This document shows, piece by piece, positions 45,131 to 55,483 of a stretch of 64,000 bases of DNA. This DNA comes from Phymatolithon calcareum. Lineage: Eukaryota; Rhodophyta; Florideophyceae; Hapalidiales. Under the pieces are notes generated by a model. The model was not told the origin of the DNA and did no database searches. It saw nothing but the letters and a program-made list of their open reading frames with translations. Position numbers and translations under genes: made by a program. Position 1 is the stretch's first letter. Every line of letters starts with the position of its first letter. The stretch lies in NCBI GenBank assembly GCA_977006965.1, contig OZ345382.1:1240001-1304000 (forward strand). The letters run 5' to 3'.

Positions 45131-46134
45131 AGGGATTCAAGTTATGTGATCCAAATGCGAGCAAAATGATCGTGTCTGGGGATGTTGTATTTGATGAATC
45201 GGCATGTGACACTGGCAATCCTAAAACGGCAATACCGATAAGTTTTCCAAATGTTTTGACGATGCATTTGAAACTGGAAGCTATCGAAACACCTCCCGCG
45301 ATCATCTTAGTCGAGCAAAGACACTATGCCGCCATCCGCGAGATTGCCGTAAAGCTGAGGATATTGCAGTGGTGGATACCATGGATAAACAAAAGGACAA
45401 CGGTGATGGTCAGCACAGTGGCTTTATGGAAGAATGTATCTCAACTTGTAATGCTTATACAATTCCAAACTTGTTTGTAAAACACATGCTTCGTCGTTTC
45501 ACCCGTGTATCAAAGCCACCAAGTGATTTCCGGAATGCTGGTCCGCATACAGAAATGTTGGCTCTCGAATCCGCCAATTTGTCAACTGAAACCGCTCTGT
45601 GCCCAGCGGCTGAGAAAGAGCACTCGTCTCTCATACGCAACATGATGTGACTCGTAGTTCCTCTCGAATCCGTCATAGACGTTTTCTCGTGCAAATATGC
45701 GTTCGAAGTCATACTTACTTGCCCTAAAACGCGCATTGTCGCGAAAGAGTTCCGACAGGTGCATGGTGTGAATTATGGCGAAACATATGGTCCGGTCGTG
45801 AAGTTCACATCAATACTGATTCTTCCTACCACGTCGGCAGTTCATGATCTCGTTCTTGTCCAAATGGATGTCGTCACTGCATTATCGCATGGAGACTTGG
45901 ATGAAGATATATACATCGAGGTTCCCGCAAGATCTCGAGATCCCAAGTGTCCTGAGCTTGTGTGTAAGCTATTGAAGGATGTCTACTGGATAAAACAAGC
46001 TCATCGTCAATGGCATGCAAAGATTGATGCGTTCTTAATTAATGAGCTCGGATTTACAAGCAGCCCAAATGACCCATGCCTGTATGTTCATAATTGCACT
46101 CTACGTCGATGACATGCTGATTTCGCGCAACGAC

Positions 46135-46632
46135 TGAAGGAGAAGTTTAGGGTGGTGATGAAGAGAACGAAAGTTTTGTTGAGGAGAAATGATTGAAGAA
46201 GGTTCGGGTGCTGATGAGGAGACGGTAAATGTTTGGTTCGTGAAGAAGGGTTGATGAGAAGTGGAGTTAGGTCGGAACGAGTTCCTTGGTTTCCTGACTC
46301 GGCGGATCTCAGGTCAGAACTGTATAGACCTGAGAACGTGACCAGACTTGATCAGAATCTTAGTTGTCGACGGAGACACACTAACACTAAAGAAAGTTGT
46401 GATAATATCATATGACACGTGTAACATGAAAAATTCAAAAAATATCTAATGATTCAGGAGAGTAAGATTATCATAGTCTTATCATACTTTGGCAAGTGGA
46501 ACCGCCCATCTTCATGGATCCAAATTCTGAGACACTTTGTTTTTCGACTTAACACGTCTATACGTGTACGGAGATCACACGTTGACAATGAAGTGTTTTT
46601 CAACGAAAGGTCCAAGCGACACACTTCCAAAA
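46135..46632 (-). repeat. Solo L1-type LTR, inverted, in Cop-C RT
   Basis: About 498 bp in reverse orientation, ending cttccaaaa on the plus strand, flanked by acgac (46130-46134 and 46633-46637). RT codons read DDMLISRND before and NGAISQMK after. Inside are the LTR hallmarks gacacgtgtaac, ttatcatactttg and 'ttccttggtttcc'. Confidence 0.82.
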
Positions 46633-47164
46633 ACGACAATGGTGCTATTTCGCAGATGAAGCGGGAATTTAGCAGTCGATTCGACATGAAGTATCTTAGA
46701 AACACAAGTGTATTCTTTGGATTGTCCGAACACTGCACCTATTGCGGACGGCATATGCAGAAACAGTTTTGAAGCGCTTTATTATGGACAATGAGAAACA
46801 GGTACCAACGCCGATGGGAGCCTTACAAGAAAAGCGACACGGTGCATAAACTCGAACTTACGGATTTTGTTTAATCTGAGGTAACGTATCGACCTGCAAT
46901 TGGAAGCATCATGTATCTCAAGGTTGGAACTCGGCCGAGTATCTCGGACGATGTTCGAAAACGCTTTTATTACTTTGAGAATTCATTGCAGGGCTGGTAA
47001 GAGTGTTTTACGGTACATATCCGGAACTCGTGATCATGGGACTCTGTTTATTAAATGCAGATGTTTGGCTCCAGTGGGGTGTAGCGACACTGATTGGGCA
47101 GGCTGTCAGGAATCTCGAAAGTCGTGAAGTGGGTACATCTTCATTCTTGCAGAGGAGCAATAAG

Positions 47165-47609
47165 TGTTGGAAGTGTGATTGCTTGGAGCTCTAGTCGCAA
47201 ACACACTTCAATATCAAGGTATGATCTCGGTACACTTTTACACGTGTCAAGTCGAAAGTCAAAGTGTCTCAGAACTTTGAATCAAGAAGATTGGCAGTGA
47301 CACGCATCAAAGTATGATAAGAGTATGACAATCATACTCCCCGCATTCGGTAGATGATTTTTCATTTTTTCATGTTACACGTGTCATATGATATTATGAC
47401 AAATTTGTTTAGGGTTAGAGTGTCTCCGTCGTCAACTAGGGTTTTTTAATCAAGTTGATTGAGTTCTCAGGTCTATATAGTCTTGACCTGAGGTCGGCCA
47501 AGTCAATAAACCATGGAACACATTCTCACCTATCTCAGCTTCTTCTCAACCATTTTCTTTCAACCAAACTTTTTCTTTCTCCCCATCACTTGCCTAACCT
47601 TCGTCAACA
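47165..47609 (+). repeat. Solo L1-type LTR in Cop-C RNase H
   Basis: 445 bp, TGTTGGAAGTGTGATTGC to ...cttcgtcaaca, flanked by ataag (47160-47164 and 47610-47614). RNase H codons AISWQSKQK resume directly after. A TATATAG at about 47474-47480 sits between ctcaggtc (47466-47473) and gacctgag (47485-47492), an inverted 8-bp repeat around the likely core promoter. Confidence 0.88.
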
Positions 47610-48004
47610 ATAAGCTGGCAATCGAAGCAGAAAATCATTGTTCCGACATCGATACGTGAGGCTAAATATATTGCTGCGCGTGCTGCCGCGAAGCAAGCAG
47701 TCGGGCTTCCGCGAATAATTTCGGACATAGAGGGTATTAAAAAGCCATCTCGTATGATCATATTCTCGGAAAATCAAGGCTCTAAGCATTCGACTCAAAA
47801 CGAAGATAATACCCAACAAAATAAATATATTGACATTCAATATCATTATGTTTGCGAAGTTGTGGCAACCAAGAAAGTGGAGTTCCAGAACTTCCCGACA
47901 GTGTTCATGATCGCGGATGCACTTACGAAACCATTCAGTCGAATCAAGGTATCACAGTTCGCGAAAATGATGGGTTTGCATCCTGCACTTTCATAACTAT
48001 CTGC

Positions 48005-48017
48005 GATTGAGGGGGAG
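48005..48017 (+). other. Cop-C polypurine tract
   Basis: gattgagggggag immediately before the TGTTGG of the 3' LTR and after the pol stop codon. Confidence 0.75.
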
Positions 48018-48451
48018 TGTTGGAAATGTGTCTGCTTGGAGGTCTTTTAGTCATCAATGTCAAAGTATTTGTCATATGTTATGATAGAATCAATCCAAGT
48101 GTTTTCATATTTACTGACACTGTTGCAAGCTAATCGATTTCTAGATTGTTATTGTGACTGTCAGTAATTCAATCATTTTTGTTGATTTTTATTGACACTG
48201 CTTGTCGGTCAATCATTTTGTTGATTGAATCAATCACAGTCGACAACTCAACAGTTTAGTTGATTGATTCAATAGCAGTTAGTCGTTCAATCATGTTGTA
48301 AACGTATCAGAGGTCTTATCATACCTCATTATGAGGCCTATGTAAGACCAAGGAGTGATGCCCCTAGTCTATAAACCAAGGAAAAATCGCAACCAACCGA
48401 ACCGCCTCAACCATTTCCACCATGTCAACTATGTCAACCAACAACCTCTAA
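48018..48451 (+). repeat. Cop-C 3' LTR (L3 type)
   Basis: Starts TGTTGGAAATGTGTCTGC. Its body is unlike L1, L2 and L4: it is rich in gattgaatcaatc-type palindromes around 48210-48290. It also has tcatacctcattatgaggcc and ctataaaccaaggaa. A reverse copy is at 50519-50909. The right end is approximate. Confidence 0.75.
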
Positions 48452-48479
48452 TAGACAAGGCTCACCGCCAATCGTCATG

Positions 48480-48595
48480 AGACAATGTTTTAAGACACTC
48501 TGTCTTTCGAATTGACACGCCTACACATGTACCAAGATCTTAGCAAGATAGTACAGTGTGTTCCCACTAGAGCTCCAATTAACACACTTCCAACA
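48480..48595 (-). repeat. LTR fragment at the Cop-D 3' end
   Basis: The plus strand reads ...acactctgtctttcg, catgtaccaagatctt, agctccaattaacacactt and ccaaca, which is the reverse complement of an L1/L2 LTR start. Only about 115 bp remain; the rest is lost at the Cop-C boundary. Confidence 0.65.
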
Positions 48596-49180
48596 CTCCC
48601 TCTTGATCGAGGAACCTTAGGTGTTCATCTTCGTCAGTCAAATTTGCTCTCTATACTTTGTCCGTATATCGGCGAGTATGGAGTCTGTCTTGCAGTTCTT
48701 GAAAATGATCTTTCCTTTTGCAACAATATCGCGAAGGTAGTGGTACTGGATGTCTATGTGATTGCTGTGTTGTGCAACCGCGGAGTTGCTTCCGAGGCGG
48801 TCGCACTCGTCCTGTCGGAGTACGGAGTTAGGTTGACTTTCTTGTCGAGACGTTGGACGTCCGCAATAAGTCGTGATATCCAAACGGCTTCCTTGACAGC
48901 CGCTCACGAGGCGATGTACTCTGCCTCAGAAGTTGAAGTCGCATCGATTGTCTGCTCCTTGTACTTCCAGCTGATTTCTCCCCTGCGAGCAGAAATAGGA
49001 AACCACTTGTCGATCCTCGAGTTGTAAGGCATCCTGCCCAATCCGAGTCCGTATAGCTGATAGGAGTCAAGATGGTGTCAATCCCGAACACAATGCTGAA
49101 GTCTCGAGTTCCCGACACAAGCTTGCTTCTCCTAAATCCGTCATCTCCAATCTCCATCTTTCTATCTCCCACAATGGGAG
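48596..49180 (-). pseudogene. Cop-D RNase H fragment
   Basis: The minus strand after the purine tract (48596-48612). Recognisable pieces are VSGTRDFSIVFGID, LTPISYTDSDWAGCLTTRGS and TSGFLFLLAGE, then a frameshift, NVSTRKST, and in another frame NHIDIQYHYLRDIVAKGKI and KTDSILADI. RT is missing: the frame turns into unrelated codons at about 49,150. It is a degraded fragment of an L1/L2-type copia element. Confidence 0.65.
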
Positions 49181-49184
49181 ATAG

Positions 49185-49652
49185 TTGCTAAGAGAGGATT
49201 GGACAGCAAAAGTCCGATTCAATTGGATTCGTTCCTGTTCCAAGTCAGATAACCATTCTATTTGACGTAGTCTTATCTCCCACCGGCGACCGTCCATGGC
49301 AAAGTCCGAAAACTTGGGCGATAGACCTGACTGGTCTGTTTCATGAAAAGGTTCATCAGCTCATCGTTATGACCAGGGGGATGCGGGATATACCAAAAGC
49401 AGAATATGTTTTTGAAAATGAAAACTTTGCCAAAGTTTAGTAAAATGCTGGCATGTGAACTCAACCTGGCTGCATATTATATCATTTTGGCGCCAAAGCT
49501 TGTAATCGTCCGAGTCCCTTGCGTCAGATCGTCCTCGATCAACTCATCGAGTTCCGAAACGCAAGGACTAGCTGAATTTTTTGCTTCCATGCGTAGAAGT
49601 TGGTCTCATTGAGCTTGTAGACCATCAGCGTTCCCTGCTTATCGTCCATTGT
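49185..49652 (-). pseudogene. Cop-D gag, N-terminal part
   Basis: An ATG at 49652-49650 (minus) opens MDDKQGTLMVYKLNETNFYA then WKQKIQLVLAFR, the usual start of a copia gag polyprotein. A frameshift follows at about 49,555, then frames with diverged gag-like residues down to about 49,270. The ~245 bp upstream (49653-49897) match the leader of Cop-G (ttcgcttcgagtc block), so they are 5' leader. The join of this gag to the RNase H at 49,180 reflects a deletion of most of pol. Confidence 0.6.
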
Positions 49653-49897
49653 TGGCGTGTGGGGGTTTTCTTGTCGAAAATCCGTTCGGAAAGTCAACTG
49701 CGGGTCAGCCGATAGTCAGCCGTCAAAGCAATCTAATTCCTATAAGAAGTTCGCTTCGAGTCAATATGACCGGTCCTTGAACTGGGCATAGTACTAGGCC
49801 GTTTACCTCTTGCAGATAAGACTGGAGACTGTTCGTCGTCTCCGTATACCTCTTCTTGTCATTTAGTACATCTGTACCTGCAGCCGGCAACGGGTAC

Positions 49898-50328
49898 TGT
49901 TGGAATTGTGATTGCTTGGTGCTCTAGTCGCAACACACTTCATTACGATTGTGTCATCTCGGTACAGGTGTACACGTGTAATCAAGTTTACACGTATGTT
50001 TAGATATAATGAGATAGTAAGTTTCTCAGAGACACGTGTCAGAACATGATTGGGGTATGATAATCATACTCCCTGACTCAGTATCAAAAATGATGAATTT
50101 AGCTATATTTCACGTGTCATACATAGGACAAGATTATGATATATTTGTGTAGATTTAGTTGGTCTGTGGCCTCTCAAGAGGGCCCATAATTAGATCTAGC
50201 ATGGTAGAGTTACTTTAGATCTGATTTTGAGCTCGATATAGCCAGATTCCGAGACCCGGTCCGACTAAAATCCAAGTAGCAACTCTCAACTAACTTTTCA
50301 TCCATCCTTCCTATATCCTCCAACAACA
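49898..50328 (+). repeat. L2-type 5' LTR
   Basis: TGTTGGAATTGTGATTGCTTGG to atcctccaacaaca, followed at once by a primer binding site, which marks it as a 5' LTR of a plus-strand element. It contains ggtgtacacgtgtaatc, tcagaacatgattgg, gggtatgataatcatact, and a TATA-like cgatatagcc near 50,236. Confidence 0.82.
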
Positions 50329-50342
50329 GGTTATGGGCCCAG
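50329..50342 (+). other. Primer binding site, half-tRNA-iMet type
   Basis: GGTTATGGGCCCAG, abutting the LTR. It is the complement of the anticodon-arm sequence CTGGGCCCATAACC of eukaryotic initiator tRNA-Met. It is not a tRNA 3' end (no TGG start). Drosophila copia and yeast Ty5 prime this way, from a cut tRNA half. Confidence 0.75.
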
Positions 50343-50518
50343 TCAACGCATAACAACCACCGCAAATCATCCCCGGGCTCATCCTTCGCCCTCAATCAAC
50401 CTCAGCATCATCATCATCAACCGTCACCGTCATAATCATCCGGAATCATCGTCTCTTTCTCAACTCCTCTGATTCGGGTTTCGGCTCTCACGTTCCTGGT
50501 AGACACCCCTCTAGGGTC
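50343..50518 (+). other. 5' leader of the L2 element, truncated
   Basis: A non-coding leader after the primer binding site, rich in catcatcatc. It runs into a reversed L3 LTR at 50519. The body of this element is missing; Cop-F, whose 3' LTR is also L2, may be its other half. Confidence 0.5.
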
Positions 50519-50909
50519 TGTTGTATGGAGGTTTTGAGGTTGATGGTTGAGATGGTTGGGTTAGTTGTGAGATGTTCCTTGGTTTATTGAGTTGGGGCAT
50601 CAGATCCGGGTCTTACATAGGCCTCAGATTGAAGTATGATAGGACTTCTGATGCTTATTGCACTACTAAATGTGATTGAATCAATCAACTAAAAGATTGA
50701 AATGTCGACTGTGATTGATTCAATCAACAAAATGATTGAATTACTGACAATAACAAGATCAATCAAGAAATTGATTGAACTGCTACATTGTCAGTAAAGA
50801 TGAAAAAACATGGACTGATTCTATCATAACATATGAGAAATGGTTAGAGACTTATGATATAGGATAATGTGTACTGCGACAAGTGCTCCAAGCAGTCACA
50901 TGTCCAACA
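50519..50909 (-). repeat. L3-type LTR (3' LTR of Cop-E)
   Basis: The reverse complement of the L3 family: tgttgtatggagg at the left, gattgaatcaatcaac and ttgattcaatcaac motifs at 50,670-50,740, and catgtccaaca at the right, followed by ctccccttcgatcg, the purine tract of a minus-strand element. Confidence 0.78.
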
Positions 50910-50922
50910 CTCCCCTTCGATC

Positions 50923-52308
50923 GAAGAAGCTTACGAACGTCCAGGATGCAATCTCATCTTTTCCGCGAACTCGAATACCTTGATTCGACTTGGGGTTTTG
51001 TAACTGCATCAGCGATCATGAACTCCGTCGGACAGTACTTGAATTCCACTTTCTCGGTTGCCACAGCTTCGCGAACATAGTGGTATTGAATATCAATATG
51101 TTTGTTTCGTTGGGTAATTGCCTCGTTCTGAGTGGATGATATAGCGCCTTGGTTGTCCGAGAAGATGAGGATGCGAGATGGCTTGTTGAAACCAAGTATG
51201 TCGGAAACCAATCGCAAGAGCCAGACTGCTTCTTTCGCGGCGGAACATGCAGCTATGTATTCAGCCTCACATGACGATGTCGAGACAATGGTTTGCTTCT
51301 TGGATCGCCAGCTAATTGCTCCCGCTGCAAGCATGAAGACGTATCCACTTGTCGACTTGCGAGTCTCTTGACAGCCTGCTCAGTCGGAGTTGCTATACCC
51401 CACTAGAGTCAAACTTCTGTCTTTGCCAAACAGAATCCCATGATCACGAGTTCCGGCAATGTACCGTACAACACGCTTAACAGCCATCCAATGGATTTGC
51501 AGTGGATTCTCACAAAAGGAGGAGAGTTTTCCGACAGCATCCGAGATATCCAGCAGACTTCCAACCATCAGATACATTGCGCTTTCAATTGCAAGTTGAT
51601 ACGGAACCTCAGATGAAACAGAATCTGTGATGTCGAGTTCATGCACGGTACTGGTTTTTTTGTAAGGCTCCATCGGCGTTGGTACCGGTTTCGAAATTTC
51701 CAAGTTAAACCGCTTCAGAACGGTTTCCGAGAACGCCTTCTGCGGTAGGTGTAATGTTCGGAGATCACGATCCCGACGGATCTTTAATCCGAGGAATACG
51801 CTTGCGTTACCAGGATACTTCATCTCGAATCGCCGGTTAAGCTCCCCCTTCATCCAAGCAATGGCAACATTGTCGTTTCCAGAAATGAGCATGTCATCGA
51901 CGTATAATGCAATGATCATAATTTTCTTAGATGTGTGCCGAACATAAAGACACGGGTCATTCGGACTGCTTGTAAATCCGAGTTCATTGATTAAGAAATC
52001 ATCAATCTTAGCATGCCATTGTCGGGGAGCTTGTTCTATCCCGTAGAGTGCCTTCAGCAGCTTACACACGAGGTCAGGACGCTTAGAATCGCGAAATCCA
52101 GCGGGAACGTCCATGTAGATATCTTCATCCAAGTCTCCATGTAAGAATGCAGTGACGACATCCAGTCGGACAAGTTCGAGATCATGAACTGCCATCGTGG
52201 CGAGAAGAATCCGTGTTGATGTGAATATCACGACCGGGGCATATGTTTCACCGTAATCCACTCCGTGCACCTGTCGGAACCCTGTCGCGACAATGCGAGC
52301 CTTCGGGC
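50923..52308 (-). pseudogene. Cop-E pol: RT and RNase H, one stop
   Basis: The frame is nearly intact over about 450 codons: ARIVATGFRQVHGVDYGETY, LDVVTAFLHGDLDEDIYMDV, LLKALYGIEQAPRQWHAKID, ALYVDDMLISGND (catalytic YVDD), PVPTPMEPYKK, WMAVKRVVRYIAGTRDHG. A TGA at 51380-51382 replaces the Trp of the DWAGC motif. RNase H then continues TSGYVFMLAAGAISWRSKKQ, STSSCEAEYIAAC and KHIDIQYHYVREAVA to about 50,954, where a frameshift hits the end. The 5' side is cut by the LTR at 52309, so gag and integrase are absent. Confidence 0.85.
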
Positions 52309-52751
52309 AGTTGGAAGTGTGATTACTTGGATAACTAGTCGCACCACACTTCAAAATCACGGTTTGATCTCGGTACACGTGTACACGTGTCAAATCGAAA
52401 GACAAAGTGTCTCAGAACTTGGATTCATGAAGATTGGCGGTGACACGTGTCAGAGTATGATAAGAATATGATAATCATACTCCCTTCACTCAGTACGTGA
52501 TTCTTGATTTTTTCATGTTACACGTGTCATATGATATTATAACAAATTTGTTCAGGGTTAGAGTGTCTCCGTCGTCAATTAGGGTTTTGATCAAGTCTGG
52601 TTGAGTTCTCAGGTCTATATAGTCTTGACCTGAGGTCCGCCAAGTCAATAAACCAAGGAACTCATTCACTCACAACCCAACTTCTCCTCAACCAATTCTT
52701 TGCAACCAAAATTTTTCATTAACCTCATCTGATCCCTAGCCTCCAATAACA
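52309..52751 (+). repeat. L1-type LTR between Cop-E and Cop-F
   Basis: agttggaagtgtgattac (first base changed) to ccctagcctccaataaca. The flanks belong to two different elements on opposite strands, and no 5-bp repeat is visible. The LTR therefore marks a rearrangement, not a clean solo insertion. A TATA motif lies at about 52615. Confidence 0.75.
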
Positions 52752-53120
52752 GAATGTGATTGTTTCGAGGGATATGACATTCCACGAATCGGATTGCGGA
52801 TTAAGTCAAAAGGAGACCGATGTACATGTTGAGACTCCAGAACTGAATTTCGATAATATTTCAGATGACATTATGGCAGCAGAGAATACTCTGGAAGTTA
52901 ACGACAAAGATATAGACGAGGATAGCGCTGAAGGCCAGCATGCTGACAATGGAGAACAGCCAATATCTCTACCGGCTTTGGACGAAAGTACTACGATGGT
53001 CGCCAAACCTATATACTTCGCCGTTCAGCTCGAGCGTCAAAATCGCCAAGTAACTTCTTGAATACGCCGTCACATACAGCCATACTTTCCCTCGAGTCGG
53101 CAAACCTTGCATCTCAAACG

Positions 53121-53378
53121 TGTTGGATTTCAAAACCCATTAGGCCACGTGTTCGGTGTTGATTAGTGGCTGAGAGACGATGATATATGATAAGTAAACA
53201 ATCCCCCTCGACTCGAGGCCACAAGCACTGATGATGAATTTCTCAGACCACTAACTGGAGTTGAACCCGTGACCTCAGTATTTGCTGGGCCCATAACCTG
53301 TTGGACTTCAAAAACCATTACGTCGCGTGTCCGGTGTAGATTAATGGCTGAGAGACGATGATATATGGTATTTCAACG
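53121..53378 (-). mobile_element. Miniature LTR retrotransposon (TRIM/SMART-like), 258 bp
   Basis: Two 80-bp direct repeats (53121-53200 and 53299-53378), both starting TGTTGGA and sharing tggctgagagacgatgatat, enclose 98 bp. On the minus strand the order is 5' LTR, primer binding site GGTTATGGGCCCAGC directly adjacent (53284-53298), a short non-coding middle, polypurine tract gagtcgagggggat (53201-53214), 3' LTR. The 5-bp target duplication aaacg lies at 53116-53120 and 53379-53383. It has no coding capacity. It presumably moved with proteins of the copia elements, whose primer binding site it shares. Confidence 0.88.
53284..53298 (-). other. TRIM primer binding site
   Basis: The reverse complement reads GGTTATGGGCCCAGC and abuts the LTR. 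It is the same half-tRNA-iMet site as at 50329, extended by one more match. Confidence 0.75.
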
Positions 53379-54891
53379 AAACGGACAAGTCCTCACATCA
53401 AGTACCTCAGACTTTCAGCAAAGCAACTTCAAATAAAAACATCGACTTCTGATCTCCCGCCATTGAGAAAGAATACTCGTCGCTTACCCGAAAGAACAAA
53501 TGGACACTCGTTCGTCGCAAGTCCGACATGAACATGCTTCCTTGAAAATATATTTTCAAAGTAAAGGATACAGGCCTCAAAGTTCGAATTGTTGCGAAAG
53601 GGTTCCGACAGGTGCATGGGGTGGACTACGTTGAAACGTATGCTCCAGTCGTTAAATTCACCTCGATTCGTATCCTGTTTGCACCTGTTGCTGTTCATGA
53701 TTTGGAGCTCCATCAGATGGATGTTGTAACCGCCTTCCTGCATGGAGAGCTTGACAAAGACATCTTCATGGAGGTTCCGAATGGATTTCGAGATATGAAG
53801 CATCCTGATCTTGTTTGCAAGCTCTTTAATGCATTGTATGGTTTAAAGCAAGCTCCGCGACAATGGCATGCGAAGATCGACAAGCTCCTTTTCGACGAAC
53901 TTGGTTTCTCCAGCAGTGTCAACGACCCATATATGTATGTCCGACACAAGTCAAACTCGATTTTGACCATCGCGTTTTATGTGGACGACGTGCTGATTGC
54001 CGGAAACGACACTACTGCCATTTCGTAGATCAAGGGGGAGCAGAACAAGCGATTCGAGATGAAGGACCGCATCCAACCTCCGATACCTGATCCAACCAAC
54101 GGAACGCTAAACCGGCAACCACACCAATGGAGTCCGGCAACAAGAACACCTCAGTTGCTGAAATTGATATCACCGAATCGGTGTCTGACGCTGTTCCGTA
54201 TCGCCCGGCCATTCGAAGTCTCATGTATTTGATCGTCGGCACTCGTCCAGACATCTCGGACTCGGTCGGCAAGCTATCTTCATTTTGCGAGAAGCCTCTG
54301 AAGCGTCACTAGATTCCTCTAAATCGTAGTCATCGATATATTGCAGGTACCACAAGGCACGGCATTCTCTTCGCCTCCGAGAATAACTTGGTTCCAATCG
54401 GTTACACTCACTCGGATTGGGGAGTGTGTCCTGAAACTCGGCGGTCCACAAGTGGCTATGTTTTCCTACTTGCAGGGGGAGCCATTAGATGGCGTTCGAA
54501 GAAGCAGACAGTTGTAGCAGCGTCAACGTGCGAAGCAGAGTACATAGCATCATATACCGCCGGAAAGGAAGCTGTATGGCTCTCAAGACTCATCGCCGAT
54601 ATCCATGGTCTGGTTAAGCCTGTTTTTCTGACTCTGTATACCGACGGTCAGAGTGCGATTGCAACCGGAAGGAATGCTGCCATCACTCAGCGAAACAAGA
54701 ATATCGACATACAATATCACTATGTACGCGATGTTGTTGCCACCGGGAAACTGGATATCAAGTATTGTAAAACAGAGTCCATGATTGCCGATGCATTGAC
54801 GAAACCAGTCGATCGTGTTAAGACAGCCCAGTTCGCACAAGACGTGGGAGTTTGGGAACGATATGCGTAGTGTCCCTCAACCTAGGGGGAT

Positions 54892-55320
54892 TATTGGAAG
54901 ATTGACTTCTTGGTGCTCTAGTCGCAACACATTTCATTATGATTGAGCGATCTTGGTACAAGTGTACACGTGTCATCAAGTTTGCACGTATGTGTAGAAA
55001 TGATGAGATAGTACGTTTGGCAAAGACACGTGCCAGAACATGATTAGAGTATGATAATCATACTCCCTGACTCAGTATCAAAAATGATGATTTTTGGTAT
55101 ATTACACGTGTCATACGATAGGACAAGATTTTGAAAGATTTGTTTAGGGTTAGTTGGTCTCCCTCGTCTCAAGAGGGACCATAAATTGATCCAGCACGAT
55201 AGAGCTACTTTAGATCTGATTTTAAGTTCTATATAGCCAGGTTCCGAAACACGGTCCGACTAAAATCTAAAGAACAATTCTCAACCAAATTTTTATTAAG
55301 CCTTCCCATAACCTCCAACA
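54892..55320 (+). repeat. Cop-F 3' LTR (L2 type)
   Basis: Begins tattggaagattgac (TG to TA) after the purine run cctaggggga, and ends ataacctccaaca. It matches 49898-50328 along its length by eye. Confidence 0.8.
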
Positions 55321-55323
55321 AAA

Positions 55324-55483
55324 GCTAGAGCGTATAATCGTCTGATTCTCGTGCCGGTGGATCGCCCTCGATGTACTCATCGAGTTCACGGAAGGATAAT
55401 ACTAGCTGAATTTTCTGTTTCTAAGCGTGAAAATTGGTCACAATTAATTTTTCGACCTTCAGTCTTCCCTGCGAATTGTCCAT
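55324..55483 (-). pseudogene. Cop-G gag, N-terminal fragment
   Basis: An ATG at 55483 (minus) opens MDNSQGRLKVEKLIVTNFHA, a TAG where the Cop-D copy has Trp, then KQKIQLVLSFRELDEYIEGD. It is cut by the Cop-F 3' LTR. The upstream leader runs from 55484 to 55925. Confidence 0.65.

Larger units (their letters stand above)
43025..47996 (+). pseudogene. Cop-C gag-pol, multiply interrupted
   Basis: In order: gag C-terminus; protease WIIDSRSASDMT (DSR where DSG is expected); pre-integrase domain with LWHERLNHV and GCIAGKKHR; integrase core (DLVHPDVLG, FITFIDNLSKW, TDNGGENLSNEF, NPQQKGVAE); a C-terminal FGVKCCYMIPKKE segment; a hinge with VSKPPSDFRN; RT with VHGVNYGETYGPVVKFTS, QMDVVTALSHGDLDEDIY and ALYVDDMLIS; RNase H to DALTKPFSRIKVSQFAKMMG, TAA at 47994-47996. 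Three solo LTRs (44693, 46135, 47165) split it. Stops and frameshifts are also scattered through it. Confidence 0.82.
52752..54870 (+). pseudogene. Cop-F pol: hinge, RT and RNase H
   Basis: Starts at the NVIVSRDMTFHESD block (integrase to RT hinge). It is acidic to about 53,040, then ALLSLESANLASQT-like codons are split by the TRIM at 53121. RT follows: SLTRKNKWTLVRRKSD, VAKGFRQVHGVDYVETYAPV, QMDVVTAFLHGELDKDIFME, NALYGLKQAPRQWHAK and FYVDDVLIAGND, then a TAG near 54027. RNase H: YRPAIRSLMYLIVG, TSGYVFLLAGGAIRW, CEAEYIASYTAG, DGQSAIATGRNAAITQRNKN, ALTKPVDRVKTAQFAQD, TAG at 54868-54870. Several stops and frameshifts; dead. Confidence 0.82.

Noticed and set aside
49898-55320. A single full-length L2 element with everything between as nested insertions
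   Set aside because: 5' LTR, primer site and 3' LTR fit, but the 5-bp flanks differ (ggtac-like on the left, aaagc on the right) and no gag remains, so two separate elements or a rearrangement are as likely.
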